Positions 1-5,520 of a stretch of DNA of 5,520 bases are shown piece by piece (position 1 is the first letter of the stretch; every line of letters starts with the position of its first letter). The stretch is from Acidobacteriota bacterium (GTDB lineage Bacteria; Acidobacteriota; Vicinamibacteria; Vicinamibacterales; 2-12-FULL-66-21): assembly GCA_013697225.1 (NCBI GenBank), contig JACCXG010000149.1, positions 1 through 5,520 of the forward strand, written 5' to 3'. The position numbers were made by a program, and so were the translations under genes. Below the pieces are notes generated by a model. The model saw only the letters and a list, made by a program, of their open reading frames with translations. It ran no database searches and was not told the DNA's origin.

Positions 1-1
1 G

Positions 2-676
2 GTGCACGGCCATGTCCCGCATCACCCGAAGCTGCAGCACCACTTCGACGACATGGATCAGCAGGTCGAGGCGTCCACGCTCGGCATGTGGGTGTTCCTC
101 GTCACGGAGATCATGTTCTTCGGCGGCCTGTTCATGGCGTACCTGGTGTACCGGTCGGCACAGCCTGACGCCTTCCAGGAGGCCAGCGCGCACCTGAGCA
201 TCTTCTGGGGAGGCCTGAACACGGCGGTACTGATCTTCAGCTCGCTGACGATGGCCCTGGCGGTCCGCGCGGCCCAGACGAGCCTCCCGCCGAAGGTCCA
301 GGTCGGGTGGATCGTCGCGACCATGTTCCTGGGCAGCGTCTTCCTCGGCGTGAAGGTCATCGAGTACTCGGACAAGTTCCGCGAGAGCATCGTCCCCGGG
401 CCGTACTTCAACGCGGCAATGTGGACGCACCCAACCGGCGTCGAGATGTTCTACTCGCTGTACTTCATCATGACGGGCCTGCACGCGCTGCACATGATCA
501 TCGGGATCGCGCTGATGGCCGTGATCGCCTGGATGGCCTGGCGCCGCCAGTTCGACAGCTCCTATTACACGCCCGTCGAGGTGTCGGGCCTGTACTGGCA
601 CTTCGTCGACATCGTCTGGATTTTCCTGTTCCCGCTGCTGTATCTCATCGGCCGCCACTATGGCGAAGGGCATTAG
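2..676 (+). CDS. ctaE: Cytochrome c oxidase subunit III, short five-helix form
   Basis: This is an accessory inner-membrane subunit of an aa3/caa3-type haem-copper oxidase. It carries no redox metal; in the family it binds lipid and stabilises proton uptake and turnover of subunit I. The 224-residue product has a His-rich N-terminus and about five membrane segments (roughly 29-50, 70-90, 102-121, 149-178 and 197-216). It lacks the first two helices of mitochondrial COX3, which is normal for the short bacterial form. Family motifs are visible: MWVFLVTEIMFF, with Glu36 at the place of the conserved DCCD-reactive glutamate; the LNT segment at 72-74; GLHALHMIIG with His161 and His164; and YWHFVDIVWIF at 198-208. 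The GTG at position 2 gives a typical N-terminus (the HHF motif near residue 14), but only one base lies upstream. Its ribosome site, or an earlier start, is therefore out of view. Catalytic subunit genes are expected upstream. Confidence 0.95.
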   Translation: MHGHVPHHPKLQHHFDDMDQQVEASTLGMWVFLVTEIMFFGGLFMAYLVYRSAQPDAFQEASAHLSIFWGGLNTAVLIFSSLTMALAVRAAQTSLPPKVQVGWIVATMFLGSVFLGVKVIEYSDKFRESIVPGPYFNAAMWTHPTGVEMFYSLYFIMTGLHALHMIIGIALMAVIAWMAWRRQFDSSYYTPVEVSGLYWHFVDIVWIFLFPLLYLIGRHYGEGH

Positions 677-690
677 GTGACGGGAAGAAA

Positions 691-711
691 GGGAAAAGGG
701 AAAAGGGAGAA
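691..711 (+). repeat. GGGAAAA heptamer tandem repeat (3 units)
   Basis: Three head-to-tail 7-bp units begin at 691, 698 and 705. Two are exactly GGGAAAA and the third is GGGAGAA. A related nine-base unit (GGGAAGAAA) precedes them at 682. The array lies 15 bases after the subunit III stop. It shares its 7-bp period with the GGGATTC-type array further along the same spacer, but is separated from it by 13 bases that break the phase. Confidence 0.85.
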
Positions 712-724
712 AAGTGAAGGATCC

Positions 725-766
725 GGGACGAGGGATTCGGGATCTGGGATGAGGGGTTAGGGATTC
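725..766 (+). repeat. GGGATTC-like heptamer tandem repeat (6 units)
   Basis: Six contiguous 7-bp units start at 725, 732, 739, 746, 753 and 760, in perfect register. Every unit begins GGG, five of the six read GGGA, and the second and last are GGGATTC. The array ends three bases before the subunit IV start codon, so its last unit supplies the probable ribosome binding site. Short heptamer arrays of this sort are known in some bacterial genomes, for example the STRR repeats of cyanobacteria. Any function here is unknown. Confidence 0.88.
759..763 (+). promoter_or_regulatory. Probable ribosome binding site of subunit IV, inside the heptamer array
   Basis: AGGGA lies six bases before the ATG at 770 and is the best Shine-Dalgarno-like stretch at normal spacing. 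It is formed by the last heptamer junction, so the repeat array and the translation signal overlap. The GAGGGG at 751-756 is purine-rich too but is 13 bases away. Confidence 0.5.
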
Positions 767-769
767 GCC

Positions 770-1069
770 ATGTCTGCTCACGTCGCACCGAAGAGCCTGT
801 ACTACACGATCTTCGCCGCGCTCATGGTAGGGACCGTTCTCACCGTGGTCGTAGCGTTCTTCGATCTCGGCTTCCTGAACAACGTCGTGATGCTCGGCAT
901 CGCGAGCGTGAAGGCACTGCTCGTCATCCTGTTCTTCATGCACGTGCGCTGGAGCACGCGCCTGACGTGGGTCGTGGTGGCCTCTGGCTTTTTCTTCCTG
1001 ATGATCCTGTTCACCTTCACGATGATGGACTACCTCACCCGCGGCTGGCTGGTAGGAACGCTGCGCTGA
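770..1069 (+). CDS. ctaF: Cytochrome c oxidase subunit IV (prokaryotic COX4 type)
   Basis: This is a small accessory membrane subunit of the same terminal oxidase. The 99-residue product has three predicted membrane segments at about 11-31, 38-58 and 65-87. Its central KALLVILFFMHVRW stretch (48-61) is the hallmark of bacterial caa3 subunit IV proteins, which are typically about 90-110 residues long. The family assists assembly or stability and has no catalytic residues. The ATG at 770 is the first start after the heptamer repeats and gives the usual short polar N-terminus. It follows subunit III on the same strand after 93 bases with no convincing terminator between, so co-transcription is likely. 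The stop overlaps the left copy of an 8-bp direct repeat (1068-1075). The family assignment is secure; the ctaF symbol follows Bacillus usage. Confidence 0.9.
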   Translation: MSAHVAPKSLYYTIFAALMVGTVLTVVVAFFDLGFLNNVVMLGIASVKALLVILFFMHVRWSTRLTWVVVASGFFFLMILFTFTMMDYLTRGWLVGTLR

Positions 1070-1085
1070 ATCTCAGAACCACAGG

Positions 1086-1279
1086 GGTTCGGCGGGTTCG
1101 GTTCTCCTAACGACGTTCTGCAAGGTTCGGTTCTCCGGGGTCGGTTCTACCGGGTTCTCGGGGTTTGCCACGTAGGACCGTGCCGGGCAGAACCGAACCA
1201 GCAGAACCGCAGGAGAACCGAACCCCGTCGAACCTCGTCGAACCCAGTAGAACCCCGGAGAACCAGCTTCCGGAGAACC
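1086..1279. repeat. Inverted array of GGTTC / GAACC units, potential long imperfect hairpin
   Basis: The left half (1086-1157) carries GGTTC at 1086, 1095, 1100, 1124, 1129, 1143 and 1153. The right half (1190-1279) carries the complement GAACC at 1190, 1195, 1204, 1215, 1220, 1230, 1240, 1250, 1260 and 1275. Nested pairings share a centre near 1175: 1162-1169 with 1186-1194 (one bulge), 1153-1157 with 1195-1199, 1143-1147 with 1204-1208, and 1124-1136 with 1212-1224 (13 bp perfect). An alternative register pairs 1094-1108 with 1211-1225 (15 bp perfect). The block fills the spacer between the oxidase genes and the export operon. No U-tract follows it, so it is not a standard intrinsic terminator. 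It may be a REP/MITE-like element or an mRNA structure; I cannot say which. Confidence 0.8.
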
Positions 1280-1286
1280 CGCTTTC

Positions 1287-1290
1287 GGAG
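1287..1290 (+). promoter_or_regulatory. Weak ribosome binding site candidate for the adaptor
   Basis: GGAG lies four bases before the TTG at 1295, which is closer than usual. The stronger-looking CCGGAG copies at 1255-1260 and 1270-1275 belong to the GAACC repeat and are too far upstream. The start is therefore supported mainly by the protein N-terminus and not by this site. I see no convincing -35/-10 pair in 1070-1294. Confidence 0.35.
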
Positions 1291-1294
1291 CCCC

Positions 1295-2524
1295 TTGCCA
1301 ACGAATCTCAACGACGACCTCGCTTCGCTTCGGATCGATCACTCGGCGCGGGGGGGCGGAAGCCGCCGTGGCCCGTGGCTCGTCGTCGGGATCCTCAGTC
1401 TGGCCCTGGCGGGCGGGGGGTGGCTCTGGGCGAGCCGGGAGCCGGTGGCGGAGGTGCGGACGACGGCGGCGGCGGTGCGCAGCGGGGCCCCGGCGGCTGG
1501 CGGGGCGGTGCTGAACGCCTCCGGGTACGTCACGGCTCGGCGGCGGGCGACCGTCTCCTCCAAGGTGACCGGCAAGGTGCTGGAAGTCTTCGTGGAGGAG
1601 GGGAAAGCCGTGCGTCAGGGGCAGATCCTGGCGCGGCTCGATGATTCCCAGCTGCGGGCCACGCTGGGCGTTGTGGAAGCGCAGCTCGCGGCGGCCGAGC
1701 GCGGAGCGGCCGAAGACCAGGCGCGGCTGCGGGAAGCGGAGCTGACGCTGGATCGGCGGCGGCAGCTCGTCGAGGAACGGGTCATCTCGCGCGCCGAGCT
1801 CGATCAGGCCGTGGCCCAGGTCGAGTCGCTGAAGGCACGAATCGCCCTGGCCGAGGGGCAGGTGGAGGTGGCCCGCACGCAGGTGCACGCCCGGCGCACC
1901 GATCTGGCGGACATGGTCGTGCGCGCACCGTTCGATGGCGTGGCCATCTCGAAAGACGCTCAGCCCGGGGAGATGATCTCTCCCGTGTCGGCCGGGGGGG
2001 GCTTCACGCGAACAGGCATCTGCACGATCGTGGACATGTCGTCGCTCGAGATCGAAGTGGACGTCAGCGAAAGCTACATCAACCGGGTTCGCCCCGACCA
2101 GCCGGTGGAAGCGGTGCTCGACGCCTACCCGGACTGGCGCATTCCCGGGCACGTCATCACCACGGTGCCCTCGGCCGATCGGCAGAAGGCGACGGTGAGG
2201 GTCCGCATCGCGTTCGAAGAGCTCGACCCGCGCATCCTTCCGGACATGGGCGTGAAGGTGACGTTCCTCAGCGAGCGGGCACCCGACTTAGGGACGGAGG
2301 CGGCGCGCCCTCGGCTGCTCGTGCCAAAGGGGGGCGTGCGCACCGTGGATGGGGCTTCCGTGGTGTTCGTCGTCCGCGACGATCGGGTGGAGCGCCGGGC
2401 GGTGCGCACAGGTGGGACAGAAGGTGATCAGATCGAGGTGGTGTCCGGACTCACGACCGGCGACCGCGTGGTCATCGAAGGTCCGGCGGAACTGGCAGAT
2501 GGCACACGCGTAAAGGAGCGCTGA
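1295..2524 (+). CDS. Membrane-fusion (HlyD/MacA/RND-type) periplasmic adaptor subunit
   Basis: This adaptor of an export pump is anchored in the inner membrane and links the transporter to an outer-membrane channel. In the 409 residues, in order: a short cytoplasmic tail with a DDLASLRID motif (7-15), common at the start of this subfamily; one membrane anchor (about 28-46); the first lipoyl-like half (85-117, with SKVTGKVLEVFVEEG); a Glu/Ala/Arg-rich helical hairpin predicted as coiled coil (about 118-205); the second lipoyl half (207-230, VRAPFDGVAISKDAQPGE); a beta-barrel (about 249-325); and a membrane-proximal domain to the end, with GLTTGDRVVIEGP at 385-397. The TTG start is preferred because no ATG or GTG occurs in frame until after the membrane anchor. 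The stop overlaps the ATPase ATG by one base, so the two are translationally coupled. G-runs of seven, six and eight bases occur at 1350, 1415 and 1994. The neighbouring ATPase and permeases make this an ABC adaptor and not an RND one. Confidence 0.92.
   Translation: MPTNLNDDLASLRIDHSARGGGSRRGPWLVVGILSLALAGGGWLWASREPVAEVRTTAAAVRSGAPAAGGAVLNASGYVTARRRATVSSKVTGKVLEVFVEEGKAVRQGQILARLDDSQLRATLGVVEAQLAAAERGAAEDQARLREAELTLDRRRQLVEERVISRAELDQAVAQVESLKARIALAEGQVEVARTQVHARRTDLADMVVRAPFDGVAISKDAQPGEMISPVSAGGGFTRTGICTIVDMSSLEIEVDVSESYINRVRPDQPVEAVLDAYPDWRIPGHVITTVPSADRQKATVRVRIAFEELDPRILPDMGVKVTFLSERAPDLGTEAARPRLLVPKGGVRTVDGASVVFVVRDDRVERRAVRTGGTEGDQIEVVSGLTTGDRVVIEGPAELADGTRVKER
2512..2518 (+). promoter_or_regulatory. 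Ribosome binding site of the ABC ATPase
   Basis: AAAGGAG lies five bases before the ATG at 2524, inside the last codons of the adaptor. It fixes the ATPase start at the stop-start overlap TGATG. Confidence 0.75.
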
Positions 2525-3210
2525 TGAATACGCTGGTGGCGATCCGGGATCTTCACAAGGTGTACTTCCGGGGCAGTGAACGGATCGACGTCCTGCAGGG
2601 GGTGACCCTGGATATCCCCGCGGGAGACTTCCTGGCGCTCATGGGACCCTCCGGATCCGGCAAGACGACGCTGCTGAACCTGATGGGAGGGCTGGACACC
2701 CCGACTGAGGGTTCGATTCAGCTGGCCGGGGACCGCATCGACAGGCTGTCAGGAGGAAAGCTGGCGGCGTGGCGCGCGCGCCACATCGGGTTCGTGTTCC
2801 AGATGTACAACCTGCTGCCGGTGCTGACGGCGGCAAAGAATGTCGAGCTGCCGCTGCTGCTGACCAGCCTCTCGTCGGCGGAGCGGAAGCGCCGCGTGCA
2901 GGTGGCGCTGAACGTCGTCGGCCTGGGGGAGCGTGCGAACCACTACCCCCGGCAGCTGTCCGGAGGCCAGGAACAGCGAGTGGGCATCGCGCGCGCCATC
3001 GTCACCGACCCGACGCTGCTGCTCTGCGACGAGCCGACCGGCGATCTCGATCGCAAGGCCGGCGACGAGATCCTCGAGCTGCTGACGGCGCTCAACCGGG
3101 ATCACGGAAAGACGATCGTGATGGTCACCCATGACCCGCATGCCGCGGCGCGGGCGAAACGGACCCTGCACCTCGAAAAGGGGCTGCTCGTGCCGGAGGC
3201 GGTGGCATGA
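2524..3210 (+). CDS. ABC transporter ATP-binding protein, MacB/LolD type
   Basis: This cytoplasmic ATPase would power the two FtsX-type permeases that follow. The 228-residue length is usual for a stand-alone LolD-like nucleotide-binding subunit. All catalytic elements are present: aromatic A-loop Tyr14, Walker A GPSGSGKT (41-48), Q-loop Gln93 in VFQMYNLLP, signature LSGGQEQRVGIARA (145-158), Walker B LLLCDEP with Glu170, D-loop GDLD (173-176) and switch His203. The signature reads LSGGQ-E where LSGGQ-Q is most frequent; this substitution is tolerated in the family. The gene starts by a one-base overlap with the adaptor and ends by a four-base ATGA overlap with the first permease, so the three genes are one tightly coupled unit. 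The substrate is not indicated. In MacB the ATPase is fused to the permease; here it is separate, as in LolCDE. Confidence 0.96.
   Translation: MNTLVAIRDLHKVYFRGSERIDVLQGVTLDIPAGDFLALMGPSGSGKTTLLNLMGGLDTPTEGSIQLAGDRIDRLSGGKLAAWRARHIGFVFQMYNLLPVLTAAKNVELPLLLTSLSSAERKRRVQVALNVVGLGERANHYPRQLSGGQEQRVGIARAIVTDPTLLLCDEPTGDLDRKAGDEILELLTALNRDHGKTIVMVTHDPHAAARAKRTLHLEKGLLVPEAVA
3195..3199 (+). promoter_or_regulatory. Ribosome binding site of the first permease
   Basis: GGAGG lies seven bases before the ATG at 3207, inside the end of the ATPase gene. It supports the ATGA overlap start. Confidence 0.7.
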
Positions 3211-4370
3211 AGTTCCTGCCCCTGGTGTTCAGGAACCTGATGCGGCGGAAGATCCGCACGATCTTCACCGTCCTGTCGATCATGATTGCGTTCATCCTGT
3301 TCGGCGCGCTCATGGCGATCAGGGCGGCCTTCAGCATGGGGGTGGAGATGGCCGGGGCGGATCGCCTCATGGTGATCCACAAGGTATCGCTCATCCAGCC
3401 GCTGCCCATCAGCTACGCCGGCAGGATCCGATCGGCTGACGGGGTGACGGATCTCACGCATGCGAACTGGTTCGGCGCCTACTACCAGAACCCGAACAGC
3501 TTCTTTGCGAACTTTGCGGTGGAGCCGGAAAGCTGGCTGCGGATGTACCCGGAGTTCGAGATTCCGGAGGAGCAGAAGAAGACCTGGCTGGCGAATCGCA
3601 CCGGGGCCGTCGTCGGGGCCGACACCGCGCGCAAGTTCAACTGGAAAGTCGGGGACCGCGTCCCGCTGATCTCCCCTATCTACCGCAAGCCCGATGGTTC
3701 GCCGTGGGAGTTCACGATTGACGGCATCTATGATTCCAGCACCGTGGGAGTGGACAAGACACAGTTGTTCTTCCACTACGAGTACCTGAACCAGACGCTC
3801 CGGAACGAGAGTGTCTTCCGCGACGTGGTGGGCTGGTACGTGTTCCGGGTGGCCGATCCGTCACGCTCGGATCAGCTCGCGAAAGAGATTGACGCGATGT
3901 TCGCCAACTCTCCGAGCGAGACGAAGACCGCTACCGAGAAGGCGTTCGTGTCCGACTTCGCGAAGCAGGTGGGGGACATCGGCGCCATCATGATGGCCAT
4001 CACGGCGATCGTCATGGCTTTCATCCTGTTCGTGGCCGGGAACGCCATGGCGCAGTCCGTCCGTGAACGGATCAACGAGCTCGGTGTGTTGAAGACGCTC
4101 GGGTTCCGCGACGGCCGGATCCTGGGGCTCGTGCTGCTCGAGTCCTGCACGATTGCGGTGCTGGGCGGCGGCACGGGGCTGCTGATTGCGTGGGCGATCA
4201 TCGCGCAGGGGGATCCGACCAACGGACTGCTGCCGGTGTTCCATCTGCCGGGACGCGACCTGGCGTTCGGGATCGCGCTTGTGGCGGTTCTCGGCCTCGG
4301 GACCGGACTGCTGCCTGCCTATCAGGCAAGCCGGCTGAAGATCGTGGACGCGCTGCGCAGGACAGGATGA
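3207..4370 (+). CDS. ABC transporter permease, FtsX/MacB family (first of pair)
   Basis: This is an inner-membrane permease of the mechanotransmission ABC class. The 387 residues show the standard layout: a basic N-terminus with RNLMRRKIRTIFTVLSI (9-25) leading into membrane segment 1 (about 20-42), a large periplasmic MacB-type core (about 45-255) rich in aromatic residues, and a C-terminal FtsX domain with three segments (about 261-282, 305-331 and 351-371). The cytoplasmic coupling motif VRERINELGVLKTLGF (285-300) is typical of the family and contacts the ATPase. The C-terminus (PAYQASRLKIVDALR) is the usual family ending. It starts within the ATPase stop (ATGA) and is followed after 59 bases by a second permease, so the two probably form a heterodimer as LolC and LolE do. 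Lipids, peptides or drugs are all possible cargo; the sequence does not decide. Confidence 0.94.
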   Translation: MKFLPLVFRNLMRRKIRTIFTVLSIMIAFILFGALMAIRAAFSMGVEMAGADRLMVIHKVSLIQPLPISYAGRIRSADGVTDLTHANWFGAYYQNPNSFFANFAVEPESWLRMYPEFEIPEEQKKTWLANRTGAVVGADTARKFNWKVGDRVPLISPIYRKPDGSPWEFTIDGIYDSSTVGVDKTQLFFHYEYLNQTLRNESVFRDVVGWYVFRVADPSRSDQLAKEIDAMFANSPSETKTATEKAFVSDFAKQVGDIGAIMMAITAIVMAFILFVAGNAMAQSVRERINELGVLKTLGFRDGRILGLVLLESCTIAVLGGGTGLLIAWAIIAQGDPTNGLLPVFHLPGRDLAFGIALVAVLGLGTGLLPAYQASRLKIVDALRRTG

Positions 4371-4415
4371 TCCCGCGGCGGCCCGTCCGCTCGCGTCTCT
4401 CGGGTCCGGCACAAT

Positions 4416-4422
4416 AAAGAGG
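4416..4422 (+). promoter_or_regulatory. Ribosome binding site of the second permease
   Basis: AAAGAGG lies seven bases before the ATG at 4430. The 59-base spacer (4371-4429) shows no terminator with a T-tract and no clear promoter, so the second permease is probably read from the same transcript. Confidence 0.7.
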
Positions 4423-4429
4423 TCTCTCG

Positions 4430-5520
4430 ATGAACTGGTTCTCCCAGACGCTTGCCGTCACCGGTGTGACCCTCCGCTCGATCCCGCAGCGGCTGGGCTC
4501 CTCGGTGGTGGCGATGATTGGCATCGCGGGTGTGGTGATCGTCTTCACGGCGGTCCTGTCGATTGCCGAGGGCTTCAGCGCCGCCATGCGCGGAACGGGC
4601 GACCCCCGGACGGTCATCGTGCTGCGGTCGGGCAGCGACACCGAGATGACCAGCGGGTTCTCCGGCGAGGAGGCGCGCCTCATCTCGGAGGCGCCGGGAA
4701 TCGAGATGGGAGCGGCCGGTCCGAAGGCCTCGCCGGAGCTGTTCGTCATCGTGGGGCACCCGCTGAAGCGGAGCGGCACGGACGCCAATGTGCCGTTGCG
4801 CGGTCTGACGCCGACGGCGCTGGAGGTCCGCCCTGAATTCAGGATCGTGGAGGGGCGGATGTTCACCCCCGGCACGAGCGAAATCGTCGTCGGGCGCGCC
4901 GCCTCGAACCAGTTCAGCGGACTCTCGGTGGGCTCCACGGTGCGCTCCGGGGAAACCTCCTGGCAGGTGGTGGGAATCTTCGACGCGAACGGAAGCGCGG
5001 CGGAATCCGAGCTCTGGTGCGACGCGAGGGTGCTGCAGTCGGCGTACCGCCGCGGGAACTCCTATCAGTCGGTCTACCTCCGGCTCGAGGATCCCGACAG
5101 CCTTCAGGCCCTGAAGGATGCCCTGACGACCGATCCCCGCCTCAACGTGACCGCCATCCGGGAACCGGAATACTTCGCGCAGCAGTCGCAGGTCCTGCAG
5201 ACGGTGATTCGCTCGATCGGGTTCGCCATCGCGGGCCTGATGGGGCTCGGAGCGATCTTCGGCGCCGTGAACACCATGTACTCGGCGGTGTCGACACGCA
5301 CCCGCGAGATTGCCACTCTCCGGGCGCTCGGCTTCGGTTCGGGGTCGGTTGTCGTCTCCGTGCTCGTCGAAGCCTTGCTGCTCAGCCTCGTGGGAGGGGC
5401 GATCGGGGGGCTCGCAGCCTGGGCAGCCTTCGACGGCTACCAGACGGCGACGATGAACTGGCAGTCCTTCAGTCAGGTGGCGTTCGCTTTTGCAGTCACC
5501 CCGTCGCTGCTCCTGCGCGG
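4430..5520 (+). CDS. ABC transporter permease, FtsX/MacB family (second of pair), 3' end outside window
   Basis: This open frame runs from the ATG at 4430 to the window edge without a stop: 363 codons plus two bases. It is a second FtsX-type inner-membrane permease. Visible parts are membrane segment 1 (about 24-45), a periplasmic MacB-like domain (about 50-255) that includes EGRMFTPGTSEIVVGRAAS (141-159) and the QVVGIF strand (179-184), both recurrent in MacB_PCD domains, membrane segment 2 (about 261-283), the coupling motif STRTREIATLRALGFG (288-303), and segment 3 (about 306-335). The last helix is just beginning, and about 25-30 residues are probably missing. It differs from the first permease over most of its periplasmic domain, which argues for a heterodimer and not a recent duplication. 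A strong ribosome site precedes it. Further operon genes may follow beyond the window. Confidence 0.92.
   Translation, partial: MNWFSQTLAVTGVTLRSIPQRLGSSVVAMIGIAGVVIVFTAVLSIAEGFSAAMRGTGDPRTVIVLRSGSDTEMTSGFSGEEARLISEAPGIEMGAAGPKASPELFVIVGHPLKRSGTDANVPLRGLTPTALEVRPEFRIVEGRMFTPGTSEIVVGRAASNQFSGLSVGSTVRSGETSWQVVGIFDANGSAAESELWCDARVLQSAYRRGNSYQSVYLRLEDPDSLQALKDALTTDPRLNVTAIREPEYFAQQSQVLQTVIRSIGFAIAGLMGLGAIFGAVNTMYSAVSTRTREIATLRALGFGSGSVVVSVLVEALLLSLVGGAIGGLAAWAAFDGYQTATMNWQSFSQVAFAFAVTPSLLLR

Larger units (their letters stand above)
1068..1310. repeat. Direct repeat GAATCTCA bracketing the inverted-repeat block
   Basis: The 8-bp word GAATCTCA occurs at 1068-1075, overlapping the subunit IV stop codon, and again at 1303-1310, within codons 3 to 6 of the adaptor. 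The two copies lie just outside the GGTTC/GAACC block, leaving 227 bp between them. The arrangement resembles a target-site duplication around a small inserted element. The terminal sequences inside the copies are only partly complementary: CAGGGG-like blocks sit at equal distances (offset about seven bases) from both ends. Chance identity cannot be excluded. Confidence 0.4.

Noticed and set aside
1165..1194. TTGCCA at 1165 as a -35 promoter box for the export operon
   Set aside because: At the correct distance there is no -10-like sequence, only CAGAAC of the repeat. A promoter cannot be supported from sequence alone.
1086..1279. Repeat block as a CRISPR array
   Set aside because: The units are five to fifteen bases with irregular spacing and opposite orientations, with no 23-40 bp repeats, no uniform spacers and no cas genes.
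1165..1644. Plus-strand open frame across the GAACC repeats into the adaptor start
   Set aside because: The first half repeats Arg-Thr-Glu-Pro-like units because the DNA repeats, and the second half is an out-of-frame reading of the adaptor. No family features or ribosome site are seen.
1073..2152. Long minus-strand open frame opposite the repeat block and adaptor
   Set aside because: Its sequence is low-complexity Arg/Pro/Gly-rich, its C-terminal part is only translated GGTTC/GAACC repeats, and it lies antisense to a well-supported adaptor gene. It is a high-GC shadow frame.
4375..4390. GC-rich hairpin in the spacer between the permeases as a terminator
   Set aside because: The stem is only about four base pairs (GCGG with CCGC) and no T-run follows. 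The next gene also has a good ribosome site and the same function, so a transcript break is unlikely.
4198..4938. Minus-strand open frame opposite the end of the first permease and the start of the second
   Set aside because: It covers two coding regions with clear FtsX-family features on the + strand, and its own product has no recognisable pattern.

Overview
The window is a high-GC bacterial segment, all on the + strand, with G/C-rich third codon positions. It has two parts: the end of a haem-copper cytochrome c oxidase cluster (subunit III, then subunit IV), and a four-gene ABC export operon. The operon encodes a membrane-fusion adaptor, an ATPase and two FtsX/MacB-type permeases, the second cut by the window edge. 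The adaptor implies a Gram-negative (diderm) cell, and the oxidase implies aerobic respiration. The gene style and the GGGATTC-like heptamer repeats remind me of soil Acidobacteriota, but this is an impression that the sequence does not prove.

Layout. 2-676: oxidase subunit III, short five-helix form. 677-769: a leader of G-rich 7-bp repeats. 770-1069: oxidase subunit IV. 1070-1294: a spacer dominated by GGTTC units on the left and their complement GAACC on the right, which can fold into a long imperfect hairpin centred near 1175; an 8-bp direct repeat (GAATCTCA) brackets it. 1295-2524: adaptor with a TTG start. 2524-3210: ATPase. 3207-4370: first permease. 4371-4429: short spacer with a ribosome binding site. 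4430 to the window end: second permease, open at its 3' end.

How the genes work together. Subunits III and IV are accessory membrane parts of a terminal oxidase whose catalytic subunits (I and II) should lie upstream. In the second operon, the ATPase would drive a heterodimer of the two permeases (the LolCDE/MacB mechanotransmission class), and the adaptor would span the periplasm, probably to an outer-membrane channel encoded elsewhere. The substrate cannot be read from the sequence.

The proteins belong to known families. I see no clearly new multi-gene system. The less explained content is in the two spacers: the phased heptamer array before subunit IV, and the bracketed inverted-repeat block that runs into the translation start of the adaptor.
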